Source: Arctopsyche grandis (Eukaryota > Arthropoda > Insecta > Trichoptera > Hydropsychidae). From it: a stretch of 64,000 nucleotides of DNA. Location of the stretch: positions 14,560,501-14,624,500 of the forward strand of contig NC_135367.1 in NCBI RefSeq assembly GCF_051622035.1, given 5' to 3'. The notes under the pieces are model-generated. The model was not told the origin of the DNA. It searched no databases and worked only from the letters and a program-made list of their open reading frames with translations. Below, piece by piece: positions 38,427 to 50,745 of the stretch; positions within the stretch are counted from its first letter, which is position 1; every line of letters begins with the position of its first letter. Both the position numbers and the translations under genes were made by a program.

Positions 38427-38970
38427 TGATGACTAGAGATCGGCGGTGGGTTTCCATTTCCCAGGAAAGAAAGTTGACTATTGTCAATTACTATTGTCCT
38501 ACAGAGTAAAAAAAAGGTTGACAATGGTGAACCCATTTTTTTGTCCAAATAGAAACCGACCGCCTTCCAATAGTGATGACCAGAGATAGGCGCGAAAATA
38601 TGCTGAAACGGGATGCTATTGTTAATTAACAAAAGAAACCCATTTATTTCGAGCTGGCGCATCCTAGGGCCGCTCACTGGTGATGACTAGTCACCGGACC
38701 CAGAAGGTGACGCGTATTGTTCAAAGGTTGTAAATGCATTGTTTAAGGTTTGCCGAACCTTTTTTACAAAGGATTTACAACAATGGAACAATGGATAGCA
38801 CTGTGACTATCCGGTGTCTAGTGATGACTAGTCACCGGACCCAGAAGGTGCCGCGTATTGTTCAAAGGTTGTAAATGCATTGTTAAAGGTTTGCAGAACC
38901 TTTTTTACAAAGGATTTACAACAATGGAACAATGGATAGCACTGTGACTATCCTACCTCTAGTGATGACT
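38427..38970. mobile_element. chain of four MITE-like units separated by TAGTGATGACTAG
   Basis: The 10-13 base word (C)TAGTGATGACTAG or a close variant occurs at about 38427, 38571, 38680, 38820 and 38960. Unit A (38437-38570) has imperfect inverted ends GGCGGTGGGTTTCCATTT and AAATAGAAACCGACCGCC. Unit B (38581-38678) is different and includes GTTAATTAACAAAAGAAACCC. Units C (38681-38821) and D (38822-38970) are head-to-tail copies of each other with a period of 141 bp, related to the elements at 19035 and 58788. Nothing is coding. Confidence 0.75.
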
Positions 38971-40299
38971 CATGATATTGGGATATCTTTGATGGTTATA
39001 TGAAAGGCGCAGAAACATGGGCTTAGAAATTTTTATTGGTATCATGTTGGTATTTATGTATATATTTTGGCATAGAACTTCGTAGAGCAATTATATTTAT
39101 CGTTCATAATAATTAACTTTGCATTTTTAATAGACTAAAATTGAACATTTTTCTCGTCAATGTCGCCAAAATTATCACCATAATATCTAAATCTAATAAA
39201 AAATCTAAACTATTGAATTTCAAGTATTTCTTGTATTTTTTTGAAAATTTAAAATCATTTTTAATTAAATACAACCCAAATGTATATATGTATTTCAATA
39301 CCTTTTTGTATTTAATTATCTTCTCAAAGTTAAATTGCTTGAATACATCTATAATAAATTGGAAATGCCCAATGAGATTGTATAAGAGATAATAGGTCTA
39401 TTTTAAACGTTCGAGTGTGATTTCCTGGCGTTTATAAATGGAAGCTGAGAATGAGTAACAGATCGGATATCCGGGAGACCATTTTTGATAACCAATCACA
39501 TTCATTACCATAAAAACCCAACAAATAATCATCAAATGCACATTTAAAAAGCAAACACTTATCAACGGATGCGAAAGATACACCCGAGTTTATTTTGTTT
39601 ATTTATATTTATACAGATGATTCGAACAATATGTATGTACTTTCCCGTTTTATATGGGTATGATGATGATAACTCTAATCTTTCATCCGAGATATGTCAA
39701 TTCACAGTACGTACGTGATTCAAACACATCTGACATTGCAATAAAAAAATCATTAATTTAATTTCTAGAAAATATAGGACAGCCACTTTCGCATATGGTT
39801 GCAAAATTTCGATGACAAGTTTGACAATTCGTCATACGTCCACCTCCGGGAGATTCGATAGCGAAAAAGGCGATTGGCTCATGTCTGCTCTACCTACCAT
39901 TATACTTGCCCACATTTTTGTCCAAACAATAACTGAGATGTTGAATGGAAAAAGGGCGTAAGTGACTGAGATATTTGTCACAAGATTCACACAAAGTTTT
40001 TGATCGGAATATCTGACTATACATATGTATGTATGTATAGTCAGAGACTCACACTTTGTATTAGTGTCAAACTCTTCAAGTCAGTACATACATATGTATG
40101 TATGTATGTTTATGTCAGAGTATTTTCCCAAACATTTTTTCATTTTTCAGATATTTTTATATTAATTTTTTATACCATTCTCACAATAAAATAATTTGTT
40201 AAAATTTTTCGTAATCATAATATTAGTTGAAATAGTACATATTATATGTTTCCTTTCTAGTCTTTCCATATAAAATACTGTACAAAACAATTTTGTAAA
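38971..40299. other. AT-rich non-coding stretch
   Basis: No supported exon. TACATATGTATG palindromic microsatellites occur at about 40020 and 40085. Confidence 0.45.
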
Positions 40300-40505
40300 C
40301 ATGGCGAGCTCGCACAAGACAATCGTTGCCACGAAAGTCGCGAATACGGAATATCTGGCTCTTGAATTATCGTGATAGTTCGCGTAATGACCCTCGGCGG
40401 GTGGCATTTTCGAGTGCCAGATATTCCGTGTTCGAGATTTTCGTGGTTTTTTGTCGTGTCGGGATTTTCGTGGTTTGGAAGATTGTCGTGTGTGAGATCG
40501 CCATG
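40300..40505. mobile_element. foldback element
   Basis: CATGGCGAGCTCGCACAAGA and CACGAAAGTCGCGAATACGG with AATATCTGGC at the left are repeated inverted at the right as GCCAGATATTCCGTGTTCG, ATTTTCGTGG and GTGAGATCGCCATG. The right arm carries an extra GATTTTCGTGGTTT-type duplication of about 30 bp, so the arms differ in length. No coding capacity. Confidence 0.75.
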
Positions 40506-40947
40506 TGCGAAATTGTCACTGAACCATTCAATTTCATCATATGTGGTTTCTAACGCATGAACCTGAAGAAGTTTTGAATTTTTAAAATAAGTGCTCCAGT
40601 GTTTGACACCTTCATTTGGTCTTCTATGGTGACTAATCGTAATCACAAATATATAGTCGCCCAAAAATATAACTAGTTTTTAACATTATTTGCTTACTTA
40701 TTGAAGCTCAAATTGGATGTGTCAACTTATTCGCTCGGCTTATTTGCCTTTTAAATTGACACGATTCAAAGATGTGTTACAGTCTTCGGACAATATGTAA
40801 TTTGGGTAGTATGAATGTTTAATCTCCAAATCCATAGTTCTATAGACTGAGCTATTCCTGTAGCTATTCCTCATTGTCAAAAATAATTTGCCAAAAGTAT
40901 AGAGTAAATATATGTCTATCTTTTTTTCATTGTTTTCTACAAAATAG

Positions 40948-41184
40948 ATTTTTTGTAATTACGTCCTTCTTCTGCCAAGTATCGCGATTGGGTCTCTTCC
41001 AAATCTACAGAATGTGTCTGGTTGGATTTTATTTGAGAAAACTTCGATCGTCGGCGTGAGGTCGTCCGGGTCGAGCCGTTATGGCTATGGCCACTCGATG
41101 GCTCAAGATGACCACGAGATCTCCATAAGGTCCGTGTCCATATCTGATGACATAATGGAGTCCTCGATCGACATCCCAACTTGA
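40948..41184 (+). CDS. candidate terminal exon, unrecognised protein
   Basis: After a possible acceptor (TTCTACAAAATAG) a 78-codon frame runs to TGA. Its second half has strongly GC-ending codons against an AT-rich background and reads SSGSSRYGYGHSMAQDDHEI, then SIRSVSISDDIMESSIDIPT. This is a Ser/Asp-rich tail like those of cytoplasmic termini. A longer frame exists on the opposite strand but has no coding-like codon bias. No family recognised. It could also be a gene fragment. Confidence 0.4.
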   Translation: MFCNYVLLLPSIAIGSLPNLQNVSGWILFEKTSIVGVRSSGSSRYGYGHSMAQDDHEISIRSVSISDDIMESSIDIPT

Positions 41185-41944
41185 TACTTACATACATACA
41201 TATGTACATGTGCGTCATTACTGACATGCTTATTCAGAACGATAAGCGTAAGTTCAAAGACTGTCCAGAGAACCAAAGATAATATTTATCGAATGAGTCA
41301 TTAGCTGGTGACAAAGTGTTCTACAAACGAGTTAGTTGTTGACGAGCCAATTCAAAGAAAATCGTAGTATTTTTTTTTATTGCTTTTTAACAGCGCAGAC
41401 CGTAGACATTGAATTACGGTGCTACGAGATGGAAAAAATAGAGTTCAACGAATGGCTTAACCGTCGTAGACTATTCCGAGACGCATAGAGTGGATTTAAT
41501 TTATCTCGGCGGGTATTTGTTTTATAGTTTGAGTGTGACTTTTGTTGACTTTGCAGTCTGAGAATTCTACCTAATGTTGATTGATATGTATGTACTAGTC
41601 TGAAAGATTTAAGTCGTATATACAAACGTATGTACGTATGTACATACATACCATACATAGATACACAGATGCTGGGATTTAAACAAGATTAAGCGGTCTA
41701 CGATAGTATTACATATATTCAATGCATGAACAATTTACTATACATATGTAATTTAAATATGCATATATAGAAAATGATGATTGAGAGTTTTCTCAGTATG
41801 GAAAAATTCACAAAAAGTAAAATTTCATTTTATTAAAATATTTTTAATTTGTAACAAAAGAGAAATCAGTAGAAAAACACGCGCTGTAGCTGAATTTTTA
41901 TGTTTTCCCTTGAACCAATCAAACCTTAAAATTGTCCCTGCAAT

Positions 41945-42715
41945 TCTCATAACTAATCTTCGGCGGTGGAGTTTCCATTTCCCAAGAAAATGGGTTAACC
42001 ATTGTCAATTACTATTGTCCTACAAAGATAGAGAGCAAAAAAAGTTTGACAATAGAAATTGACAATAGTCAGCCCTTTTTTTGAGCAAAAGCATCCTGAC
42101 TGCCTTTCCTTACTCATAACTAAGGGACGGCGATCTCGTTGCTCGACGGCTAATTGAAACGTAAAGGAGGTTTGTAAAAAAATGGTTTACTATTGTCAAT
42201 CTTTTTTTTTGCTCTCCTACATTCTCGGACAATGGAGAGGGTTATTGTTATTTTATGGCGGAAACCTGACTGCCGCTCTTTACTCATAAGTAGAGGTAGG
42301 ACCGGAAACGTGCCGTTCTTTGTTTATTGTTCGCCGTGCATTGTAAATTTTCCGCTATCCCGCTTCCCCGTGTCTCCTCGACCCGATCGGTCGTCACGCC
42401 ACATCCCTATGCATAACATATACTTCTGGTATTCTAAAATTATTTTTTTTTGAAATCCCCATACTTATTCACGCATCCACATACATACATACATCGTGTC
42501 CGTTTTTTTTGTATATTAGTCTATTGTAAAATTTAAAATTACACTATTTAAAAATTTTAAGTATTGTAAAAATGGTACTATTGTGAACTATGCTTTTTGC
42601 TCTCTTGCTTTGCACTCTATGGAGCGGTCTATTGTTATTTGAAAAGCACCCAGCCAACACCAAAGACTACTCGTAACTAATCTTCGGCGGTGCACGGATT
42701 TACACTACAAATGAA
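41945..42715. mobile_element. cluster of three MITE-like fragments with TTGACAATAG words
   Basis: Pieces at 41945-42125, 42175-42350 and 42580-42715 share edges of the type ACTCATAACTAA or ACTCGTAACTAATC, the word CTTCGGCGGTG, and interiors rich in TTGTCAAT, ACTATTGTC and GAGAGCAAAAAA. They belong with unit A at 38437 and the fragments at 45225, 48030 and 54640. No coding capacity. Confidence 0.65.
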
Positions 42716-42803
42716 TCGTTAAAACGGTAGTGACTAATTTAGATTTAAATTTGTTTGCGATTTTCAAATGTTCATTATTCAGAGTGTGTGTTTGAGTCAA
42801 AAA

Positions 42804-43836
42804 ATGAGTGTACTGAACGGACAGTTTGAAGATTTGTTACGCGACGATGAAAATTTGACCTTTAATCCACAGAAAACAAATAGAAAGCCGTGCAAAATAA
42901 TCAAAAAAATGCATATACATATGCATTAAATTTTCATATTTTGAATGATTACCTATTCAAATGCATTCAAGAGAGTAAAATTTTAAATAGAGAAAAGATT
43001 ATTTGGGAAGCGTTCGATTATGTTTATGCATGTATATGTGATGGACGGTGAAAGGTTTTTCAAAAGCAGTTTTTCCAGTTTGACATCAATATATACATAT
43101 GTAAAAGTGTGTTTATTTATTTCTACGAATGTGTGTATGTGTATAATTATATTTTTGTTTATGATGAATGCCTAATGGGTATTTTGCAAAATAATTTTTA
43201 ATAACATGCAAATGTGAAAATCGATGGCGTGAAAAAAAACAACATTTTAAAAAATTCCGATCTCGAGATTTGTGCTATGAATATTTATCGCTCGTTGGTA
43301 ATTTTCGTTTTATGGTTAATTTGCGTGCTTTTTTTTCTTTCTAAATATGTATGTATGTATGATTAATTTCGAATAGTTTGCTAAAATATACGAAAATTGT
43401 GTTAATATTAACTAATTTTCAAATAAAAAAAAACCTACTACATATGTACATACATGCATACACATATTATTAGTTGAGCGTTTGCTGGCGTCAGAGTTGC
43501 CAGTTATGAATATGAAATTAATTCGTTATTGAATGGCCTTGACACCGAGCGACTGTCAATGAGCTTCTGCTCCTGCATCCGACCAGGGTTTATCAACTTT
43601 TTAATTGAAATTAATTATTTCATAGTTTAATTTAACACGAACATGTTTCTAAAGTTGTTAAACAATCTCTAAATCTTTTATACGATAGCATGAGGTTGAA
43701 AAAAAAGCGTTTCAATTTTGAAAATGAGCTTGTGCAAAAGTTTAAAAAATATATGATTACATTTGTGCAAAGCCGTCATTTGCATGCTGAAGTAACATCT
43801 GATACAATGTTCAATCGTATAATTCAAACTGTTTGA
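42804..43836 (+). CDS. candidate two-exon gene with a frameshift, unrecognised
   Basis: ATG at 42804 (context CAAAAAATGA) opens MSVLNGQFEDLLRDDENLTF then NPQKTNRKPCKIIKK. At a run of seven A (42903-42909) the frame must shift by one base. The next frame continues YALNFHILNDYLFKCIQESK then ILNREKIIWEAFDYV. A possible donor at 43031/43032 (T/GTATAT) fits in phase an acceptor at 43654 (TCTAAAG). Exon 2 reads VKQSLNLLYDSMRLKKKRFN, then FENELVQKFKKYMITFVQSR and HLHAEVTSDTMFNRIIQTV with TGA at 43834-43836. AATAAA follows at 44146. Composition suggests a helical, Lys-rich small protein. The homopolymer shift could be an assembly error or a pseudogene lesion. Both splice sites are weak. No family recognised. 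Confidence 0.45.
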
Positions 43837-44145
43837 GTCTAATGTACATGAACTACTCCAGTTCTTAAGATGAAATTTAAATACGCATACACAATATTGT
43901 TATCAAGTCAGACAATTTTCGATTGAAACAACAACATTTTTAGATTGGCGCCATATTATTGTTATTCCTGATAAGACAAACTCCATGTGATCTCTCTAAT
44001 ATAGTTCTCTATATAATCTATAAAAGCTTTTAACAATAATCTCACATCAACTGTAAAACACTTGTGATATATGAATCATTTTGTAATAACTATAAATTTG
44101 TAAATACTCAAACCGAATTCCAACCGGTATGATCTTTCGATGACA

Positions 44146-44151
44146 AATAAA
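44146..44151 (+). terminator. possible poly(A) signal of the 42804 gene
   Basis: AATAAA lies 310 bases after the TGA at 43836, followed by a T-rich tract. Confidence 0.35.
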
Positions 44152-46269
44152 ATTATCTTTTTGTTTTTATTTTGAGATACGTTTTGCAATCAATCTTACC
44201 AAAGACGTGACGTTACTGTTTTGAAAATTTCGAATATTTTTTATGAATATGATTGATATCTCAATTTTACGAATTTTATTGATGTACAAATTGTACTTCG
44301 ATAAGAATCGAACTCGTTTTTTGAGTGATGGCTGTTTTTACATTTGCTAGAACATTCTTTCCATCGAAAATAGCTTGACAATTACTGGTTCGTTGACAGT
44401 GGCGTGCTTGAGCTGGTTGTCAGGCATTGACTGTCTAGCTTGGCTCAGCCGACCCACAGGAAATATTAAACAGGCCTTTAGACTCGAATCGTGATTCGTC
44501 GAAAGTGAAAGAAACGTGTCCGTTGTCCGAAAAGTGAACGCTATACATATTTGACCTAATCTCTCACGCACCTGATGCGTTCAAATTTTTCACTGTTGTT
44601 CCAACAAAGAAAGCAGATCAGGTAGCTAAGAAAACATTCCAGGGTGAAAAAGACCTGAAAACATTGTTGATGCTTGGAACAAGTTCAATACAAGGTCAAT
44701 TTTTCAATTTGAAATAACGTCTTATCTCAGTGTGTAACCACGAGGTATTTTTGTCGATTAAAATCGGTATCGGGCCTCACCTAGGTTGTAGCTTTGCAAT
44801 CATATAATATTATACCAATGAAATTATCCATTCTGGTTTCTTTGTTTTGTTTTATACTATTTTTTCTTTTATACCTGCAATTTAACACATATCCTTGTTT
44901 TCCTGTTGTATTCGTTACTTCGATTCAACCAAATGTACTTCTTTCAGTTTCTTGTCCTTTCTCCAAGCATACATAATACATACCTGCATAAATACATATG
45001 AATATATACTTTTCTATATAAGATCGATTTTGCACTATATTTTTTGGTTCAGTGTCTAAGTTTCGTATCCATAAAGAAACAAAACGTTCGTATCCTTCTA
45101 AAGAAACAAAATATTACAATGTACATTGGAATACTACCTGCACATTTCAAAATTTTTACGTTCGAACTATACTTAGATGTTGGTTTGGTGCTTTTAAAAT
45201 AAAAATACTTTACAAAGCAAGAGAGCAAAATAGCATGGTTGACAACAGTAATTGACAATTGTGAACCATTTTTTGAGCAAAAAGCATCGACCCACCGCTG
45301 ATATTTGATTTTAACACTCACATTGCAGCCAACGTATTATTCTTTTTCGTGTACCATTTGAGTTTGAGTTTGTCTCTTAGTCCTCCTAAACACATAACAG
45401 TAGCATACCGGGAAAATCTCCCTGTTTTTACACGGTTTCTATTAGTTTCACTTCGTCAAAACATAATTATCACATAGACTTATTTACATGTGTGCAAGCA
45501 GGATCCAAGGGGACTATGTGACGTCATTCCGAGTTCCCTTGTGTCCTGTTCACGCAACATGTAAGTGAGGTTGTGCGACCAAAACAAGGATATTTCCACG
45601 GCATGCCAATTATAGTGACAAATATGTACGTATATAAAATACATCTATAGATAGACTTGTAACATTGAAGTACGAATATGTATATACAGGTTTTACGTAT
45701 ATACGAATATGTATATATAGGTTTTATTGGTGAATTAAGCCAAAATACTAACAAAATACTATTTTTTTCTGTTTTTTAACTGATGAATGCCTATTTCATT
45801 CGATCATTTCGTCATCAGTTTGCAATTTAACTTAATCTCAAGATACAATCATATTATTTTATCATGATCCTATCATACAATATGATAGCGATTTATATAA
45901 TTAATTTGAACTAATCAAAAGCATGTGATTGATTACATTGTTTCAATGTCATTTCAACTGGTATTAAAAGTGGTTTTATTTCGATAGAAAAGCGGAGAAG
46001 TGCGTCAATTCCCTTGCAAAGTTAATTTCTGTGATTATCATTTTCCAATGAATGCTTCAGAATTGCTTAATTCATTTGAATAAATATTCTTAAACAGTTA
46101 TCAAGATTATCATTTGATTGCCAAACCAGAATCTGAAACATAATCTTATTGACACTGTTTATCGAATGCCTGTTGACTGTTGATTGACACTGATTTTACG
46201 ATCTAAAGTGCTTCTTCTTCAAACAAGCAGATCAACCCATTAGTTTTAGTGCATGGGAATCGACCAAGT
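44152..46269. other. non-coding stretch with a small MITE fragment
   Basis: Positions 45225-45300 match the TTGACAATAG MITE family (GAGAGCAAAATAGCATGGTT, GTGAACCATTTTTTGAGC). A CAGTGGCGTGC word at 44398 resembles a hAT end but no partner was found. No exon recognised. Confidence 0.45.
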
Positions 46270-46660
46270 ATATATATATTGCCTAATTGAGATTCAATTG
46301 ACATGATATATTTTTGCCAATTAGGGCTAAATCAAACGTGCTCATGAACTCCCCCCTCTCGAGAGCTGTTCGACTCCTTAACTTACTGGCACATTACTTG
46401 GACCTATTCGATGCCAGTTATGTTGAGTTGGTGGAACACATCCTAAATAGCACGATATAAATTTTTCAATCTTATTTCTTTGTTTTTATTTTGTGTACAT
46501 ATTTTTTACTTGATTTTTATTATTTTTTTATGATGTTTTTTTTGTAATTTTTATGATTTTTATTATTTGTATTAAAATCACATTGACGCTTTGGGGCAAC
46601 CTGTCAAGTCTCTGTGGTATTGATTTTTTTAAATAAAAATAAAATAAAAATAAAATATGT
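46270..46660 (+). mobile_element. LINE 3' end with (AAATA)n tail
   Basis: A unit with CATTGACGCTTTGGGGCAAC then CTGTCAAGTCTCTGTGG lies before TTTTTTAAATAAAAATAAAA, a short A-rich repeated tail as left by target-primed reverse transcription. The upstream part (TTACTGGCACATTACTTGG) fits the end of an ORF2 or a 3' UTR. No intact reading frame remains. Confidence 0.5.
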
Positions 46661-46689
46661 AATTAGACGGCACAGCTAACCTTTTATTG

Positions 46690-47200
46690 ACCATCACCGC
46701 GTGAACTCCTCAATGTTTCAAAACGATGACAGCTGGCACATCGAGACTTTTTTGCACGTTCATTGCGATTCAATGTTCGAGAAATTTCCGGGTTCGACAT
46801 CCTTAAGTCGCAATCTGGCAAATCTCTGAAGATCGGAACGCGTGCCATCATCGGTGGTAAGTCACGCGCATCGTTGGCTTCACGGCGTGCTCACCTTCGT
46901 GCCAATACCGTCAAGTTTTTTCTCAGATCGATCATCTAATATGCACTTATTTGTCCAAGTTTTGGGTCACACCAGGAAGAGCGGCGTGTGGGAGAAATGG
47001 ACTGTTATGGTTCAGTTACACTCGGCAAGGTCATTTCATTGACCCATTGGGTGATTTATGGCCATATTCGCGCGAATGTTTAATGGTAGCGGCTCGATGA
47101 TGCATCGCTCGACCGGTTTGGCGGTTGTTGTGGTCTCCCGACGTGATATCCGCAGGAAGTCCTAGCTGACATGGTAATCTATTGAGATTAGATGGTCAAG
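46690..47200. other. unrecognised GC-richer block
   Basis: The sequence between 46740 and 47180 has more CG and balanced composition, with broken open frames on both strands. It could be a decayed gene or transposon. A GGTG/GTAAGT junction at about 46858 resembles a splice donor, but no reading frame is supported. Confidence 0.3.
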
Positions 47201-48029
47201 CACGCACATACATGTTATAAAATTTGTTAGGAATCACACATATGATAAGGAACCACCGCATTCTAATGAAATTATGGTTTTACAGTGTGTTAAACGATTC
47301 ATTATCGCAACTTCGCCTATGACAGATTTTGAAAGTTTGATTCATATTGAACTTACCCTGCTAAGTGCAACGATGACTTTTATTTAAAAAATTTAAATGT
47401 TCCTTTTAAAAATCTTATTTAATCTCAAATAGTTTCTTACTACATATATACTTGCATACTTTTGAGTGAATGAATATTATCATATATACAATATCGCTAT
47501 TCCGTCTGTGTGTCTGTTTATCTGTCTGTCTGTTTGAGATAACGCTCGCCATACTATAATAGTCGTTTCGATTCAACATACATATGTACGTATGTACGTC
47601 ACAGCTAAACCACTGCCAAAACGTATATAAGAATACAATAACAAATGAAAAAAACATCTATATATACTAATCGCTACTAATGTTTCCGTTAAAGAATTTA
47701 CCGCCATCTATTGAAAATTTATTTAATTAATTAATTAATTATTTAATTTTTCTATCGGTGTTTTATATTGTTTATATGTAGGTAGGTAGTTAGTTTTTAC
47801 CATTTTAAACAATTAAATATAAATATTAAATTAAATAGATTTAAAAGGTATTTAAAAAAAATTCGACCCCTCGGGATTGAACACATGACCGACGACACAT
47901 TTTTTTATTTAATAACTTACATAATATGCCAACACCCATGCGATGATATGTCATCGGGTACAACACTAGTAAATTTATTTGATAATGTTTTTTGGTTATT
48001 TTTAATTCAAACTATGCTTATTATCATAC
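47201..48029. other. AT-rich non-coding stretch
   Basis: A (GTCT)n run near 47505-47535 and a tRNA-like GGGATTGAACACATGACC word at 47873-47890 (SINE-like) are the only marks. No exon recognised. Confidence 0.4.
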
Positions 48030-48110
48030 TTTGGCGTCCGAGATGCCGCCATAAAATAACAATAGACCTCTCCATTGTCCGAGAAAGCAGGAGAGAAAAA
48101 AAAAATTATA
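48030..48110. mobile_element. MITE fragment, family of 54640
   Basis: GCCGCCATAAAATAACAATA and CCATTGTCCGAGAAAGCAGG are shared almost exactly with 54650-54700. The rest of the element is missing. Confidence 0.7.
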
Positions 48111-48366
48111 TCATATAAATAAAAAGCTAAGCCGTCGATACGATGCTAAGATACGATATTAATAATACTTTTCTAAATGAACTGGCAGAACGAGCGAGAT
48201 GGAATGGTGCGCGCTCTGGTGGGGATGTGGTCGTCGATGACAGAAAGGCGCGAAGCGTGCGCGTGGTCAGACTTGTTTTGCGTAAAACTATAAACACATC
48301 CAGTGCATGAAAGTTCATGTTCCGGGACCACTAGTCCGATATCTATTTACATACACATACATGTAT

Positions 48367-49015
48367 ATACCAGGAAGGCCTAACAGGTAAACCTCAATGC
48401 GCCTTCCAAGTAAATTACAAACATTGATAAACAATTTATGAAGTAGTTTTATAGAGCATCATAGAGACATCTATGAATAAATTTTGACATATTTTTGATA
48501 AATTTGCGTTTTTGTAGTATTTTTTTTAATAAATCGCCGAATTTCGAGATATTGAAAAAATCTAAATTTGCGAGACATTTATGGACAAATTTGCAGCATT
48601 TTATAAATTAGCGAGTTCAAGATGCTGAAATCAGATAAATTGGCAAACTCTGATAGGAAACGTTCGGCCATATAGTCATATATCCAGGGTCTGGCCAACA
48701 ATACAGCCAGGGATTGAACCAGAGACCACACAATTTAACGCATTAAGGTCTGTTCATAGCTAGTAGGCACGTTTCGGCAGAAGAAGGCAACCTGTAAGTA
48801 CGGACAGTATTATTTTGGTACATTATGTATATGTATATGAAAGCGTATGAATGCGTGAATGTGCATGCGCGAATGGAGTATGAATGCGTCCATATAGAAT
48901 GTACCAAAGAATACTGTCCGTACTTGCAGGTTGCCGTTACTGCTGCCGTTACGTTCCGACTAGGTATGAACAGACCTTTATACGCTAATCATTGGTCTAT
49001 GCTGCTGGTTATAAT
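48367..49015 (-). mobile_element. tRNA-derived SINE split by a Harbinger-like MITE
   Basis: The SINE runs from TACCAGGAAGGCC through GGCAAACTCTGATAGG and GGTCTGGCCA to GGGATTGAACCAGAGACCAC. It resumes after the insertion at CTAATCATTGGTC and TGCTGCTGGTTATAAT. On the minus strand the head is tRNA-like, with GGTTCAATCCC as B box. Copies: 8139, 59242 and 60537. Confidence 0.8.
48744..48977. mobile_element. PIF/Harbinger-like MITE with long inverted repeats
   Basis: Terminal inverted repeats of about 80 bp begin AGGTCTGTTCATA and end TATGAACAGACCT, with inner GTACGGACAGTATT and AATACTGTCCGTAC. TTA on both sides (48741-48743 and 48978-48980) is a 3-bp target duplication, as in PIF/Harbinger elements. 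The 234-bp element interrupts the tRNA-like head of the SINE. Confidence 0.88.
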
Positions 49016-50264
49016 CGATCATTGATCTCAGATCAGAGTTTAAAATTATAAAATAACCTTTCATATAAAATGGTTCCTCGCTCAACTTCGTCCGTGTTAA
49101 TATTTTTACAAACCTCTTTTTAAGTTTGATAGTATCCAAATTAGCTAATATAGCATTTTATTTTATATATACTTATCTTGCTCTTAAATATCATGAAATT
49201 TCTCCATTGAAAGTCGAATTCTGCACATGAATTCGCACTATCTACGCGTGTAATATTAATTAATGTAAGCGAAAATGAATTCGCGTTTAGATATATGAGA
49301 TTTTCTCTCACTTCGCTCCAGATGCTTTGACGGTTAAACGAATTGTCCGCTAGTGCAGTGTATAAAACGACTTCCTCTAATCTTAACGACTGCTCTCCTA
49401 ATGAATATTCAATTATTATTTATATCGGTCATATATATGTATGTATATTGTAATAAAGTAGGTGGTAGCCGAAATTATTAGCGCGTCGTCAAGTATGTAT
49501 TTTATTTTTAACCAAATACGGTCAACGAATGGAACGATATCCAATTCTAAATGCTCTTGGGTATGTATCGCATATATGTATGTATATAAAAAATGTATAT
49601 TTCGCGAGTGCAAACGACCGCCATTGACCGATAGTCGTTTTGTTTCGAACGCATTCAATGGCGAAGTGTAGAAAGTTAACCTTAGAAATCGTACATGCGA
49701 GATCGCTCAACTCTTAAAACCAAATATAGAAGGGATTTTGTCATTTGACTGTGGAACCTCAAACGTTACCATTTTTGGTATCTTTGCACGTGTATGTAAT
49801 TCAGTTTTTGAGTTTGACTAGGCTAGTGTCCAACAATTGTAATTAGAAGTTGATAGTAAACCAATTTTTACTTATTGATTAATACGAAACATTATAAATT
49901 AGTACATACGTACTATTAGTTCTGTATAGTTTTGGAAATGGGAAGACTAACTAGGAAATGGTATTCACTATTTCTATATTTCAAGCGAGATTAAAAAATC
50001 TGGTATAATTATCATACTTATAATTATCATATAATTATCATACAAATTATGTTTATTTACATATGTCATTGGTATGAACTATTCGATTGCAAGTTTTAAG
50101 GTGATCTCATGAAAAAAATCATTATATTTTGGCGATGGAAAATCTGTGATGTTTTGAACAAATGCAATGGCTTAAGATCTGAAGATTAATTCTTTTTGTT
50201 TGCTAAAGTTTGATTTGGCAGCTTAAAAATGTCTACTGTATCGTTAATGACGTTTTCTTCTTTC

Positions 50265-50745
50265 TCATTGCTCAATGCTGAGCGTCATGGTCATTTCTAT
50301 CATCTGTGTGGTGGACGATGCGCCTCTAATCCTCTCGATTTAATTTGATCTGATCATCTCATGGGAGACCGTCTTCTCGCTCGCCTTCCCTTTGGTGTTT
50401 CAGTGTCTACCACCTTCTCTAGTCTTTCCACACCCTTCCTGGCAATATGGCCAAAGTCTGAAAGAATCCTTTTTCTACATTTTGTGGAAAGTCTTTCTGA
50501 AACTGCCAGCTCTTTTAGGATGGAGATTTTCGCGCGTCTTAAATGCGCAGCATCTGCCTCCAGCACCACATTTCAAAGACGTTTAACATGTCCCTTTCTA
50601 TTGTTTTTAGCGTCCATGTCTTGACTCCAAACAATTCAATGGGGATCACCAACGATCGCACCAGACAGATTTTCATTTTTATCATTTTAGAACGGTTTTT
50701 CAACATGTTTGTCAAACCTATCATCGTTTAATCACAGTTCCGCAA
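50265..50745 (-). pseudogene. LINE 3' end (reverse-transcriptase C-terminus)
   Basis: The minus strand reads MKICLVRSLVIPIELFGVKT then WTLKTIERDMLNVFEMWCWR, the LVRSL-PI-LYG-ETWTLK...FEMWCWRRMLRI signature of insect LINEs. It continues ILKELAVSERLSTKCRKRIL, GRRARRRSPMR, and NREDWRRIVHHTDDRNDHDA ending at a stop. It has frame breaks and no catalytic domain. Same family as 19605-20004. Confidence 0.9.

Noticed and set aside
40937..41227. 96-codon minus-strand frame
   Set aside because: It overlaps the plus-strand candidate exon, which shows coding-like third positions. The minus frame has none and starts in a microsatellite.
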